From the NCBI GenBank assembly GCA_024742655.1, contig JANSYB010000050.1, positions 1 to 9,092 of the forward strand: DNA of 9,092 nt, written 5' to 3'. Positions 1-7,552 of the stretch are shown in pieces. The notes beneath the pieces are model-generated. The model was not told the origin of the DNA and ran no database searches. It saw only the letters and a program-made list of their open reading frames with translations. The translations under genes and the position numbers were made by a program. Position 1 is the stretch's first letter. Each line of letters opens with the position of its first letter. This stretch comes from Paracoccaceae bacterium. GTDB taxonomy: Bacteria > Pseudomonadota > Alphaproteobacteria > Rhodobacterales > Rhodobacteraceae.

Positions 1-4
1 CTCA

Positions 5-23
5 CCGTGCAATACTTGCACGG
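5..23. repeat. Perfect inverted repeat near window edge, possible terminator
   Basis: Arms CCGTGCAA and TTGCACGG (8 bp, perfect) flank a 3-base TAC loop. On the plus strand the hairpin is followed by AAGTTTT, a weak T-tract, so it could end a plus-strand gene lying to the left of the window. On the minus strand it lies 40 bases past the 3' end of the tRNA gene, but only four bases follow it before the window ends, so a T-run on that side cannot be judged. Which transcript it serves is unknown. Confidence 0.4.
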
Positions 24-62
24 AAGTTTTCGAGCGAGGATGACCTAACATATTGATAATAC

Positions 63-139
63 TGGTCGGAGTGAGAGGATTCGAACCTCCGGCCCCTGCC
101 TCCCGAAGACAGTGCTCTACCAGGCTGAGCTACACTCCG
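63..139 (-). tRNA. tRNA-Pro (anticodon CGG)
   Basis: This 77-base gene folds fully as a tRNA, and the 3' CCA is encoded (63-65). The acceptor stem is CGGAGTG/CACTCCG with discriminator A; the D arm is GCTC/GAGC; the anticodon stem is CTGTC/GGCAG around the loop TTCGGGA; the variable loop is GGGCC; the T arm is GGAGG/CCTCT around TTCGAAT. The anticodon CGG reads the proline codon CCG, which suits a GC-rich genome. A 5' base C1 paired with G72 is typical of bacterial tRNA-Pro and supports the identity. It stands alone, with no other tRNA next to it in the window. Confidence 0.97.
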
Positions 140-154
140 ACCGTGAGGCAGCGG

Positions 155-181
155 ATTAAACCCGATCGCTGAGATATGCAA
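155..181 (-). promoter_or_regulatory. Putative sigma-70 promoter of tRNA-Pro
   Basis: Read on the minus strand, TTGCAT (176-181) is followed after 15 bases by TTTAAT (155-160), which lies 15 bases before the mature 5' end of the tRNA. This would give a leader of about 8 bases, as is common for tRNA genes. The spacer is a little short (15 rather than 17; using TTAATC as the -10 gives 16), so the exact -10 is uncertain. Confidence 0.4.
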
Positions 182-267
182 GGGTGTCTGTACCCATCGC
201 ATACCGGGCCATCGCCCATCCCGGCCCTTCCTGCTTGCCAAGCCGAAGTCGCCACCGCAAACTCGGC

Positions 268-274
268 GAGGAGG
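268..274 (+). promoter_or_regulatory. Ribosome binding site fixing a TTG start
   Basis: GAGGAGG, a near-perfect anti-16S match, sits 7 bases before the TTG at 282. It decides in favour of the TTG start of the Na/Pi cotransporter gene; no in-frame ATG or GTG with a comparable site is present nearby. Confidence 0.8.
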
Positions 275-281
275 CCCGGGA

Positions 282-1907
282 TTGACCCATGACATCTTTC
301 TGATTCTCGGCGGGATCGGTCTTTTTCTGTTCGGCATGAAGATCATGACCGAAGGACTGCGGGCCGCAGCCGGTGCGCGTCTGCGGCAATTGCTCGCCTC
401 GTTCACGACAACGCCCCTGACAGGTGTGGCAAGTGGGGCGGCGGTGACCGCCCTTGTCCAGTCGTCAAGCGCCACGACGGTCATGACCGTGGGATTCGTC
501 GGTGCCGGCCTGATTACCTTTCCGCACGCCATCGGCGTCCTTCTGGGGGCCAATATCGGCACAACGGTCACCGGCTGGATGATCACGATCCTCGGGTTCA
601 AGCTACAGCTGGGCACGCTTGCTCTGCCCGGCCTCTTCGTTGCCAGCATGACGGCCCTGCTGGCGCATGGCCACCTGGCCCGCATTGCCCAGGTCGTCGC
701 AGGATTGTGCCTGCTGTTCATCGGCCTCGACATGATGAAGGAGGCAGCAAGCCAGTTCGGCGATCTCGTCACGCCATCGCATCTGCCATCGGGCGGGGCG
801 GAGGCGATGCTGGCCCTGATCGGGATCGGGATTGCGATGACGGTCGTCATGCAGTCATCCAGCGCGGCCATGGCCGTGGCGCTGGTGTTTCTCAGCACGG
901 CATCGATCAGTTTCGATCAGGCCGCCGCCATCGTGATCGGCACCAATATCGGCACGACGGTGACCGCCATTCTGGCCAGTGTCGGGGGCTCTCACAGGAT
1001 GCGCCAAACCGCGGTGGCCAACCTGTTGTTCAACCTCGGAACGGCCATTGTCGCTTTGGCCGTGCTGTTGGGTTTCGGCACCTTGCTGGGACAGGTCGCG
1101 TCAGCGACCGGGGCCGAGACGGCGCTTGTCCTGTTTCACACCGGATTCAACGTGATCGGGACGTTGATCTACCTGCCTTTCGTGTCTGGATTTGCCAGGA
1201 TGGTCGAGCGGCTGATTCCCGATGCAGATGGTGGGCTGACACGCGATCTGGACGACGCGCTCTTGAATGACGAGGGCGCCGCGATGGATGCGGTGCAAAC
1301 CTGTATCGCCTTGGTCACTGCCCGGATGTTCGAGGCGCTTGGACGGGCACTTGCGCCACAATCGGACTTGCGCGCGCTTTCGGCGGTGCAAACGACACTG
1401 GCACCGGCTCTGGACGAGTTGGCGGACTATGCGTCACGGATCACCATTCCCGACGCCAAAGGCCCGGAGCGGGACCGCCACGCGGCGCTTCTGCATCAGA
1501 TCGACCATCTCAGGCGCCTGTTGCACCGCAGCGAGCGCAAGTCGCTGATCCCCGTTGCCTTGCGCGATACCGAATTGCAGCGACCCGCAAGATACCTTGG
1601 TGAACTCCTGAGGCGCACGGTCGATCTGCGTGATCCCGGCGCCTGTGCCACACGGCTGGAATGGCTGTCCGACCTGATCGAGGGTCGGGCCAAGCGGCAC
1701 CGCCGCGCCTCCTTGCTACAAGAGCATGTCGGATTGATCTCGGTTTCTGAAATGTTCGAACGCACCGACGCGTTGCGGTGGCTGCAACGGGTGGCTCACC
1801 ACGTCGCGCGGATCGCGCATTACGATGCCTGCACGCATCCGGATGCAGGATTGTCCCCGGCGACCGAAAAGGGTCCGGCCGCCGAGGCCATAATCGACAA
1901 GAATTAG
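282..1907 (+). CDS. Na/Pi cotransporter family protein (YjbB-like)
   Basis: This 541-residue protein belongs to the Na/Pi cotransporter family (two Na_Pi_cotrans repeats plus a PhoU-like C-terminus), close in length to E. coli YjbB, a phosphate exporter. The diagnostic inverted-repeat motifs are both present: QSSSATT at 60-66 with GANIGTT at 89-95, and QSSSAAM at 191-197 with GTNIGTT at 220-226. About eight hydrophobic segments fill residues 1-305. Residues 310-541 are soluble and helical, as expected for the PhoU-like domain. The start is TTG: a strong Shine-Dalgarno GAGGAGG (268-274) lies 7 bases upstream, and the nearby ATG at 289 is out of frame. It is transcribed toward leuB and its stop overlaps the leuB stop. 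Direction of transport and coupling ion cannot be read from sequence. No Pho box was recognised. Confidence 0.92.
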   Translation: MTHDIFLILGGIGLFLFGMKIMTEGLRAAAGARLRQLLASFTTTPLTGVASGAAVTALVQSSSATTVMTVGFVGAGLITFPHAIGVLLGANIGTTVTGWMITILGFKLQLGTLALPGLFVASMTALLAHGHLARIAQVVAGLCLLFIGLDMMKEAASQFGDLVTPSHLPSGGAEAMLALIGIGIAMTVVMQSSSAAMAVALVFLSTASISFDQAAAIVIGTNIGTTVTAILASVGGSHRMRQTAVANLLFNLGTAIVALAVLLGFGTLLGQVASATGAETALVLFHTGFNVIGTLIYLPFVSGFARMVERLIPDADGGLTRDLDDALLNDEGAAMDAVQTCIALVTARMFEALGRALAPQSDLRALSAVQTTLAPALDELADYASRITIPDAKGPERDRHAALLHQIDHLRRLLHRSERKSLIPVALRDTELQRPARYLGELLRRTVDLRDPGACATRLEWLSDLIEGRAKRHRRASLLQEHVGLISVSEMFERTDALRWLQRVAHHVARIAHYDACTHPDAGLSPATEKGPAAEAIIDKN

Positions 1908-3010
1908 ACGCTTGTGTCCAGCGCAGCGATGACCGCGTCGCCCATTTCCGATGTCGATACGGGCTGCACGCCTTCCTCGCCAAGAAGGTCCGCGGTGCGC
2001 AGGCCATCGGCCAGGACTTGCTCGACCGCGGCCTCGAGCCGGGCGGCCTCGTCGCCCTGATCAAAGCTGTAGCGCAGCGCCATGGCAAAGCTGAGGATGC
2101 ACGCGATCGGGTTGGCCTTGCCCTGTCCGGCGATATCGGGCGCAGAGCCGTGTACCGGCTCATAAAGCGCCTTGGGCCGGCCATTGGCCATTGGTGCGCC
2201 GAGGCTGGCCGAGGGCAGCATGCCAAGGCTGCCGGTCAGCATGGCCGCCGCATCCGACAGAAGGTCACCGAACAGATTGTCGGTCACGATCACGTCGAAC
2301 TGTTTGGGCCAGCGGCACAGCTGCATCGCGCCGGCATCGGCATACATATGGCTCAGTTCCACGTCCGGGTAATCCTCGTCGTGCACCTTCTGCACCACCT
2401 CGCGCCACAGGATGCCGGATTCCATCACGTTGGCCTTCTCCATCGAGCAGACCTTGTTGTTGCGCTTGCGCGCCAGTTCGAACGCCGAACGCGCCACGCG
2501 GTCGATCTCGGATTCGGTATAGCGTTGCGTGTTGATGCCCACGCGCTCATTGCCTTCCTTGATGATGCCGCGCGGCTCACCAAAGTAGATGCCCGAGGTC
2601 AGTTCCCGCACGATCACGATATCGAGGCCAGCGACCACGTCCCGCTTCAGGCTGCTGAAATCGGCCAGCGCGTCGAAACATTGCGCCGGGCGCAGGTTGG
2701 CGAACAGGTCCATCTCCTTGCGCAGACGCAGCAGGCCGCGCTCGGGTTTGACCGAGAAATCCAGATCATCGTATTTCGGCCCGCCCACGGCGCCCAGCAG
2801 CACAGCATCCACCTCCTGCGCCTTGGCCATCGTATCGTCATGCAGCGGCGTTCCGTGCTTGTCATAGGCCGCCCCGCCCACGAGATCCTCGCTGACGTCG
2901 AAGGCCAGACCGCGTTTTGCGCCGAACCAGTCAATGACCTTGCGGACTTCGACCATGACCTCCGGGCCGATGCCGTCACCGGCCAGTATCAGAAGCGAGG
3001 GATTGCTCAT
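1904..3010 (-). CDS. leuB: 3-isopropylmalate dehydrogenase
   Basis: LeuB (368 aa) oxidises and decarboxylates (2R,3S)-3-isopropylmalate to 2-oxoisocaproate with NAD+, the third leucine-specific step, in the cytoplasm. Visible family features in order are GDGIGPEV (11-18), [11 protein letters not shown] (71-81), the substrate-binding arginines in RGLLRLR (91-97), R107 and R135, the catalytic pair Y142 (in GIYFGEPRG) and K192 (in EKANVMESG), the metal-binding aspartates in YADAGAM (D225) and [10 protein letters not shown] (D249, D253), and the NAD-binding loop [18 protein letters not shown] (284-301). Length fits the family. The ATG at 3010 is chosen because GGAAGGA lies 8 bases upstream and the protein then begins right at the first strand. 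A TTG at 3034 would add eight poorly conserved residues. It is separated from leuCD by two unrelated genes and may have its own promoter. Confidence 0.98.
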   Translation of the reverse strand: MSNPSLLILAGDGIGPEVMVEVRKVIDWFGAKRGLAFDVSEDLVGGAAYDKHGTPLHDDTMAKAQEVDAVLLGAVGGPKYDDLDFSVKPERGLLRLRKEMDLFANLRPAQCFDALADFSSLKRDVVAGLDIVIVRELTSGIYFGEPRGIIKEGNERVGINTQRYTESEIDRVARSAFELARKRNNKVCSMEKANVMESGILWREVVQKVHDEDYPDVELSHMYADAGAMQLCRWPKQFDVIVTDNLFGDLLSDAAAMLTGSLGMLPSASLGAPMANGRPKALYEPVHGSAPDIAGQGKANPIACILSFAMALRYSFDQGDEAARLEAAVEQVLADGLRTADLLGEEGVQPVSTSEMGDAVIAALDTSV

Positions 3011-3044
3011 CGGGGGATTCCTTCCAGATTTCAAACTGGACTAC

Positions 3045-3073
3045 CGCCTAGCCCGAAGGTGCCGGAGCGTCAA
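3045..3073 (-). promoter_or_regulatory. Weak candidate promoter for leuB
   Basis: On the minus strand TTGACG (3068-3073, five of six matches to the -35 consensus) is followed after 17 bases by TAGGCG (3045-3050), a poor -10. It sits in the only 100-base gap between the EEP gene and leuB. Independent transcription of leuB is plausible, but the -10 makes this a low-confidence site. Confidence 0.25.
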
Positions 3074-3092
3074 GAATTCGGGCATACCCCGG

Positions 3093-3110
3093 CCCGGCGC
3101 ATGCGCCGGG
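3093..3110. repeat. Perfect 18-bp palindrome after the EEP stop codon
   Basis: CCCGGCGCATGCGCCGGG is its own reverse complement and can form a 7-bp GC hairpin with a CATG loop. It begins one base after the TGA stop of the upstream EEP gene (3112-3114). No T-tract follows on the minus strand, so it is not a standard rho-independent terminator. It may protect or end the EEP mRNA, or mark the boundary before leuB. Confidence 0.6.
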
Positions 3111-3111
3111 A

Positions 3112-4197
3112 TCAATTGAGAAGAAGGTCCGCCCAGACAAGCCGGTGACGGCTGGCCTGTTGCGCAATCGCGGCGGCTTGTGTGCCCTGTGCGGGCCAGT
3201 CCACGCCACTTTCCGCGATGGTCAGGTCATGCGATGGCAGGATGTAACTGACGCGCAAATGCCCCGGTTCCGGCACGGGCCATGCCACCGTGTCCAGACG
3301 TGGATCGCCCCGATGACCGGCGCCTTGGGTCACCGCGCCGGCCCGACGCGGGGCCGGATCCTGCAGACGCGGATCAGACAGGATCGTAAGGATCGCCTCC
3401 TTGCGCCCATCCCCATCGACCGGGTCGAGATTGAAATCCCCCAGGATCACGAAGTCAGTCCCAGGGGCGCGGCCAACCTCGCCATCCAGAAACCGTTTCC
3501 AGAACAGGATCTCGTCGCGATTGCGCAGGCCGTTGCGATCCTCGGGGCCGTCAAAAACAGGCGGCGCGGCGTGGAATGCAAGCAAGTGTATCTTCTTTTC
3601 GCCCACCATCACCGGCACGACCCAATGCCCGACGGATGACAGGCGCTGCACCGCCTGCACCTCTTCGGACCAGAATGCGCCACCATCCACAGTCTGCGGC
3701 AGCTTGGCCCCGGGCAGATCCCGCCACAAAAGAGCGCTGAAATCCTGCACATTGGCCCGGTCGATCGGGTAGCGCGACAGTATGGCCATACCACCCTGCC
3801 CCGCGAAAAACCCGTAACTCTGCGCATCCCTTGGCCCGCCCCGTCGCCCATCGGCGTCAAGATCCAGCCCCGTGAACATGCCCGTATTGGGGCGCAGGGC
3901 GAAAAGATGTGGATAGGCAAGGTCGTGCGCCGCGATCCTGTCGCGCAAGGCCGTCAGCGCCCGCAACCCGTGATCATAATCCAGCCCCTGCAACAGCAGG
4001 ACATCAGGCGCGTTGCGGGCAATCACCCGCGCTACGGCGTCGATCTGGGTGTCCTTGCCCCGCAGGATGTCGCGCAACAAAAGGCCCGGTCCCTTGCGGT
4101 GCAACTCCGTTTGATAGGTTGCGATGCGGAGGCGATCCTGGGCGACCAGGGGTCCAGCCCCGACCAGCGTGACGAGCCCGCACAGCCCAGCGATCAG
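3112..4197 (-). CDS. Endonuclease/exonuclease/phosphatase (EEP) family protein, likely exported
   Basis: The protein belongs to the EEP fold (Mg-dependent nucleases and phosphoesterases). Numbering from the CTG at 4197 (361 aa): a hydrophobic, signal-like segment at 1-19 ends LVA before QD; RIATYQTE (24-31) is the first core strand; PDVLLLQGLDYD (64-75) replaces the usual LQE metal site; GGMAILSRYPI (135-145) follows; LLAFHA carries H209; LGDFNLDP (252-259) is the strongest family motif; SYILPS (327-332) and SRHRLVW with H351 match the terminal catalytic histidine motif. The substrate is unknown. The start is unclear. There is no ATG, GTG or TTG between 4323 and the core fold. The ATG at 4323 would overlap the upstream gene by 130 bases with no clear ribosome site. 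CTG at 4197 makes a CTGA overlap with the upstream stop. ATT at 4209 is a further option. Confidence 0.85.
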   Translation of the reverse strand: MIAGLCGLVTLVGAGPLVAQDRLRIATYQTELHRKGPGLLLRDILRGKDTQIDAVARVIARNAPDVLLLQGLDYDHGLRALTALRDRIAAHDLAYPHLFALRPNTGMFTGLDLDADGRRGGPRDAQSYGFFAGQGGMAILSRYPIDRANVQDFSALLWRDLPGAKLPQTVDGGAFWSEEVQAVQRLSSVGHWVVPVMVGEKKIHLLAFHAAPPVFDGPEDRNGLRNRDEILFWKRFLDGEVGRAPGTDFVILGDFNLDPVDGDGRKEAILTILSDPRLQDPAPRRAGAVTQGAGHRGDPRLDTVAWPVPEPGHLRVSYILPSHDLTIAESGVDWPAQGTQAAAIAQQASRHRLVWADLLLN

Positions 4198-5036
4198 GCC
4201 TGCTGCAATCCCTCTTCGGCCTGCGCCTTGGCGTAGACGCGGCGGCGCTTTTCCTCGATCAGTTCGGCCACCCGCATCAATGCGATGCCGCGCATCAACA
4301 GGCTTGCCGGAAGAAAGGCCCATACCGTCATCGTCCAGATCATCGTTTGCAGGCTTTCGAGCGAGACCGGCTGAATCACGTAAGAGGCCGCCTTCACGAT
4401 CGCCGGGATCAAGAATGGCAGCAAAATCCCTAACACAGTGTTAAGGGCGGCATCCCTTTTGAGACGCTCAACGATGTCGCCCCCTCGGGTCGGATCAAAA
4501 AGCGGCAGGTTGACCCAGACGTTGAACGCCCCGTTGCGCATCGGCCAGCCGAAAAGGCGCACCATCGAGAGAAAGATGAGAACCATCAACAATGACACGC
4601 TATAGGCCACCCCCGCCGACATCCGAACCGTCTGCACCATCTCGAACGGTGTGTTGTCCGGCAGCATCAGCATCATCAACTGAACCGGCGAAAACGGGAA
4701 ATCCATCAGCTCCCCGATGGACTGCGCCACGTAGCTGATGATCAGGGTCAATGCACTTGGCTCTGTCTGGCCGCGCGCAACGATCGACAGACACACCACC
4801 ACCGAGGCGATCGCGAAGAACTTCAACCGGTTGAACGGCGGGGCAAAGCGAAACTCGACGATGCTGGGATAGCGGCCGAAATACTCGATGAAGGTGAGCA
4901 GGGAAAACAATATGGCAATGACAACGACGATCTGCGCCGTGTCCATCGCGACCGATGGTAACACGAGCGCCGGAGTCGCCACCAGCAATGCCACAAGCAT
5001 GGCGCGCGTCAGCGCACTGATTATCTGAGAAACCAC
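4194..5036 (-). CDS. Polytopic membrane protein of unknown function
   Basis: I do not recognise a named family for this 280-residue protein. Clear hydrophobic segments lie at about 12-30, 33-52, 70-88, 138-162, 198-222 and 228-250, with a weaker one at 95-125, suggesting six or seven membrane passes. A soluble loop with FDPTRGGD (180-187) lies between the fourth and fifth strong segments. The C-terminus is charged (EEKRRR at 261-266) and probably cytoplasmic. The start is GTG, supported by AAGGGA (5045-5050) 8 bases upstream; an internal ATG at 5000 has no ribosome site. Its TGA stop overlaps the likely start of the EEP gene, so the two are probably cotranscribed and translationally coupled. 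A role in anchoring or working with the EEP enzyme is inference only. Confidence 0.8.
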   Translation of the reverse strand: MVSQIISALTRAMLVALLVATPALVLPSVAMDTAQIVVVIAILFSLLTFIEYFGRYPSIVEFRFAPPFNRLKFFAIASVVVCLSIVARGQTEPSALTLIISYVAQSIGELMDFPFSPVQLMMLMLPDNTPFEMVQTVRMSAGVAYSVSLLMVLIFLSMVRLFGWPMRNGAFNVWVNLPLFDPTRGGDIVERLKRDAALNTVLGILLPFLIPAIVKAASYVIQPVSLESLQTMIWTMTVWAFLPASLLMRGIALMRVAELIEEKRRRVYAKAQAEEGLQQA

Positions 5037-5345
5037 TGCACGTTTCCCTTCATATGGACTGACCCGGTTCTCTGCCGAGCCATTGTTCCATTGTGGGACC
5101 GTCGATTGTGACGGCCTGCCTCATTCTTGCCCAATTTCTGCCTTCTTTCGCCTTCCAGCTCAAGACATGTATTGCTTAGACTTGGAATTTCCGGCGAATT
5201 GAGGGAACGAGTGGTGCGGGATTGCATCAATTTCAGAACAGAAATATGGCACCCTTGCGCCTGCACACCACATCTTGTGGATCACGCATTTTCCACCACA
5301 AATAAACGTGCAAAATCAATTAAATAGCTGTTCATTCTTCTGCTC
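5037..5345. other. Non-coding spacer between the leuD terminator and the membrane-protein gene
   Basis: About 300 bases with no convincing gene. The part at 5270-5345 is clearly richer in A/T than its surroundings and must contain the promoter for the membrane-protein/EEP pair, but no -35/-10 pair stands out. It holds an inverted repeat TTGTGG (5275-5280) with CCACAA (5296-5301) separated by 15 bases, a nine-base match to TGATCCACA on the minus strand (5276-5284), and a short direct repeat of ACAATGG near 5080-5094. Short ORFs across it on both strands lack ribosome sites or recognisable composition. Confidence 0.5.
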
Positions 5346-5377
5346 AAAAAAAGACGCCGCCCCCAAGGGGACGGCGC
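5346..5377 (-). terminator. Rho-independent terminator of leuCD
   Basis: On the minus strand, 20 bases after the leuD stop codon, CGCCGTCCCC pairs with GGGGGCGGCG (up to 10 bp with one G-T wobble; in practice 8-9 bp around a small loop), followed by TC and a run of seven T. It should end the leuC-leuD transcript, so the membrane-protein gene downstream needs its own promoter. Confidence 0.9.
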
Positions 5378-5396
5378 TTGATCGGTCAGAAACGGG

Positions 5397-6002
5397 TCAG
5401 ACCCAGGGCCGCTCCGCCGAGGCACGCGCCTCGAACGTGTCGATGGCGCCGACCTTTTCCAGGGTCAGGCCGATATCGTCGAGGCCTTCGAGCAGGCAAT
5501 GCTTCTTGAAGCTGTCCACTTCGAAGGCAAAGCTGTCGCCGTCGGACGTCGTGACGGTCTGTTCTTCGAGATCGACGATGATGCGGGCATTCGCACCCTT
5601 CTCGGCGTCTTTCATCAGAACATCCACCTGATCCTGCGGCAGGGCGATCGGCAGGATGCCGTTCTTGAAACAGTTATTGTAGAAAATATCGGCAAAGCTG
5701 GGCGCGATCACGCAGCGGATACCGAAATCCTTGAGCGCCCAGGGCGCGTGTTCACGGCTTGAGCCGCAGCCGAAATTGTCGCCCGCCACGAGGATTTCCG
5801 CCTCGCGGTATTGCGGCTTGTTGAGCACGAAATCGGGGATCTCCTCACCGTTATCATCATAGCGCATCTCGTCGAACAGGTTCACGCCCAGGCCCGAGCG
5901 CTTGATCGTTTTCAGGAACTGCTTGGGGATGATCATGTCGGTGTCGATATTGACCAGCGGCATCGGCGCCGCGATCCCTGTGAGTTTTTCGAATTTTTCC
6001 AT
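5397..6002 (-). CDS. leuD: 3-isopropylmalate dehydratase small subunit
   Basis: LeuD (201 aa, the usual size) is the small swivel-domain subunit of isopropylmalate isomerase. With LeuC it converts 2-isopropylmalate to 3-isopropylmalate in leucine synthesis. It shows [14 protein letters not shown] (17-30), which opens the family, and the signature [17 protein letters not shown] (74-90), whose SSREH segment contributes to substrate binding and catalysis. A further conserved block runs through [19 protein letters not shown] (about 99-117). The ATG at 6002 has an excellent AAGGAG (6009-6014) 6 bases upstream. It lies 80 bases after leuC with a REP-like doublet between, and is followed by a strong terminator. 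Confidence 0.98.
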   Translation of the reverse strand: MEKFEKLTGIAAPMPLVNIDTDMIIPKQFLKTIKRSGLGVNLFDEMRYDDNGEEIPDFVLNKPQYREAEILVAGDNFGCGSSREHAPWALKDFGIRCVIAPSFADIFYNNCFKNGILPIALPQDQVDVLMKDAEKGANARIIVDLEEQTVTTSDGDSFAFEVDSFKKHCLLEGLDDIGLTLEKVGAIDTFEARASAERPWV

Positions 6003-6023
6003 TTTTTTCTCCTTGGAACGGGT

Positions 6024-6045
6024 GGCGGGCCAAAGCCCGCCCTAC
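6024..6045 (-). repeat. REP-like palindromic unit 1 (inverted)
   Basis: Read on the minus strand, the unit is a GTAG head (6042-6045), arm GGCGGGC, loop TTTG and arm GCCCGCC: a 7-bp perfect stem. It is the mirror-oriented partner of the unit at 6053-6074. A GTAG tetranucleotide in front of a palindrome is the hallmark of REP sequences associated with RAYT transposases. No RAYT gene is in this window. Confidence 0.7.
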
Positions 6046-6052
6046 ACCTTGG

Positions 6053-6074
6053 GTAGGCCGGGCTTCAGCCCGGC
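6053..6074 (+). repeat. REP-like palindromic unit 2
   Basis: On the plus strand: a GTAG head (6053-6056), arm GCCGGGC, loop TTCA, arm GCCCGGC. Compared with unit 1, the outer stem pair is swapped from G-C to C-G on both arms, a compensatory change that keeps the stem paired. The two units face each other head to head, 7 bases apart, between leuC and leuD, and this one ends 8 bases past the leuC stop. Confidence 0.7.
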
Positions 6075-6082
6075 ACACCGTT

Positions 6083-7489
6083 TCACATCAACTCGCGCAC
6101 GTCGGTCAGCTTGCCCGTGACCGCCGCCGCGGCCGCCATCGCGGGCGACATCAGGTGCGTGCGTCCGCCGCGGCCCTGGCGGCCCTCGAAGTTGCGGTTC
6201 GAGGTGGCCGCACAGCGCTCTCCCGGAGAAAGCTGATCGGGGTTCATGGCAAGGCACATCGAACAGCCCGCAAGGCGCCATTCGAACCCGGCCGCCTTGA
6301 AGATGTCGGCCAGGCCCTCTTCCTCGGCCTGCGCACGCACAAGGCCCGAACCCGGCACCACCATGGCACGCATGCCGTCCTTGATCTTCTTGCCCTTGAG
6401 GATCTCGGCCGCGGCGCGCAGATCCTCGATCCGGCCGTTGGTGCACGAGCCGATGAAGACCGTGTCGATCTCGATCTCGTTGAGTGGCGTGCCCGGCTTG
6501 AGATCCATGTAGTCCAGCGAGCGCTTGGCCGCACCCACCTTGCCGCCCTCGAAATCCTCGGGCGCGGGGACCGACGCCGTGATCGGCAGCACGTCCTCGG
6601 GCGAGGTGCCCCATGTCACGACAGGGGCGATATCCTCGCCCTTGATGGTCACGACCTTGTCCCAATGCGCGTCGTCATCCGAATAAAGCGTCTTCCACCA
6701 GTTCATCGCGGCCTCCCACTGCGCGGCCTTGGGGGCGTGGGGGCGGCCCTTGATATACTCGAACGTCTTTTCGTCCGGCGCGATCAGCCCGGCGCGCGCA
6801 CCGCCCTCGATCGCCATGTTGCAGACGGTCATGCGCCCTTCCATGGAAAGGTCGCGAATGGCCTCACCACAATATTCGATGACATAGCCGGTGCCGCCGG
6901 CCGTACCGGTTTCACCAATCACCGAAAGGGTGATGTCCTTGGCCGTGACACCGGGGCGCAGCTTGCCAGTGATCTCGACCTTCATGTTCTTGGATTTCTT
7001 CTGGATCAGGGTCTGGGTGGCCAGGACATGTTCCACCTCGGACGTTCCGATGCCGTGGGCCAGGGCCCCGAAGGCGCCATGCGTGGCGGTATGGCTGTCA
7101 CCGCAGACCACGGTCATTCCCGGCAAGGTCCAGCCCTGTTCCGGGCCCACGATATGCACAATGCCCTGCCGGATATCGTCGACCGGGTAATAGTGAATAC
7201 CGAAATCCCTGGCGTTCTTGTCCAGCGCGGCCACCTGGATGGCCGAATCCTCGGTCATGTTCTTGGGGTCTTCGCGGCCCGGGGTGGTGGGCACGTTGTG
7301 ATCGGGCACGGCGATCGTTTTGTCGGGTGCCCGCACCGTGCGACCTGCCATGCGCAACCCTTCGAAGGCTTGTGGGCTGGTCACCTCGTGCACGAGGTGA
7401 CGGTCGATATACAGAAGGCAGGTGCCGTCATCGGCCTCATGGGCGACATGGGCATCCCAGATCTTGTCATAGAGTGTCTTGGGGGACAT
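6083..7489 (-). CDS. leuC: 3-isopropylmalate dehydratase large subunit
   Basis: LeuC (468 aa, matching the family's 466-470) is the aconitase-type subunit of isopropylmalate isomerase; it carries the [4Fe-4S] cluster and pairs with LeuD. The three cluster cysteines are visible: C349 in FIGSCTNGR and C409/C412 in [10 protein letters not shown]. Other family landmarks are [10 protein letters not shown] (5-14), [16 protein letters not shown] (27-42), VPDHNVPT (61-68), [18 protein letters not shown] (127-144, with [15 protein letters not shown] following) and [19 protein letters not shown] (431-449). The ATG at 7489 has a GGGAGAGG site just upstream. It is the first large gene of a leuC-leuD unit; a possible promoter and a 28-codon ORF lie in its 5' region. 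No missing residue or truncation is seen. Confidence 0.99.
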   Translation of the reverse strand: MSPKTLYDKIWDAHVAHEADDGTCLLYIDRHLVHEVTSPQAFEGLRMAGRTVRAPDKTIAVPDHNVPTTPGREDPKNMTEDSAIQVAALDKNARDFGIHYYPVDDIRQGIVHIVGPEQGWTLPGMTVVCGDSHTATHGAFGALAHGIGTSEVEHVLATQTLIQKKSKNMKVEITGKLRPGVTAKDITLSVIGETGTAGGTGYVIEYCGEAIRDLSMEGRMTVCNMAIEGGARAGLIAPDEKTFEYIKGRPHAPKAAQWEAAMNWWKTLYSDDDAHWDKVVTIKGEDIAPVVTWGTSPEDVLPITASVPAPEDFEGGKVGAAKRSLDYMDLKPGTPLNEIEIDTVFIGSCTNGRIEDLRAAAEILKGKKIKDGMRAMVVPGSGLVRAQAEEEGLADIFKAAGFEWRLAGCSMCLAMNPDQLSPGERCAATSNRNFEGRQGRGGRTHLMSPAMAAAAAVTGKLTDVRELM

Positions 7490-7537
7490 GGGTCCTCTCC
7501 CGTAGGTTTTGAAATTTGCAGGGTCGACAGGGATGGT

Positions 7538-7552
7538 CCGCCCTATAGGCGG
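7538..7552. repeat. Short hairpin in the leuC leader
   Basis: CCGCC and GGCGG (5 bp) flank a five-base CTATA loop about 50 bases before the leuC start. The stop codon of the candidate small ORF (7543-7545) lies in the loop. No T-tract follows on the minus strand, so it is not a complete intrinsic terminator. It may be incidental. Confidence 0.3.

Noticed and set aside
2..898. 298-codon minus-strand reading frame across the tRNA and the Na/Pi cotransporter gene
   Set aside because: It is antisense to a well-supported gene, and its C-terminal part is a translation of the tRNA-Pro gene (the SVAQPGRALSSGG-type peptide familiar as a false protein).
1778..3148. 456-codon plus-strand reading frame
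   Set aside because: It is antisense to leuB over most of its length; long antisense frames are expected in GC-rich genes, and the translation has no recognisable domain.
5021..5266. 81-codon minus-strand reading frame in the spacer before the membrane-protein gene
   Set aside because: No ribosome site at its start, mixed composition without a domain, and it overlaps the start of the membrane-protein gene in another frame.
5127..5327. 66-codon plus-strand reading frame in the same spacer
   Set aside because: No Shine-Dalgarno site, low-bias codon use and no recognisable motif; it lies where a minus-strand promoter is expected.
7538..7552. Attenuator terminator before leuC
   Set aside because: The hairpin has only 5 bp and no T-run follows it, so a classical transcription attenuator is not supported.
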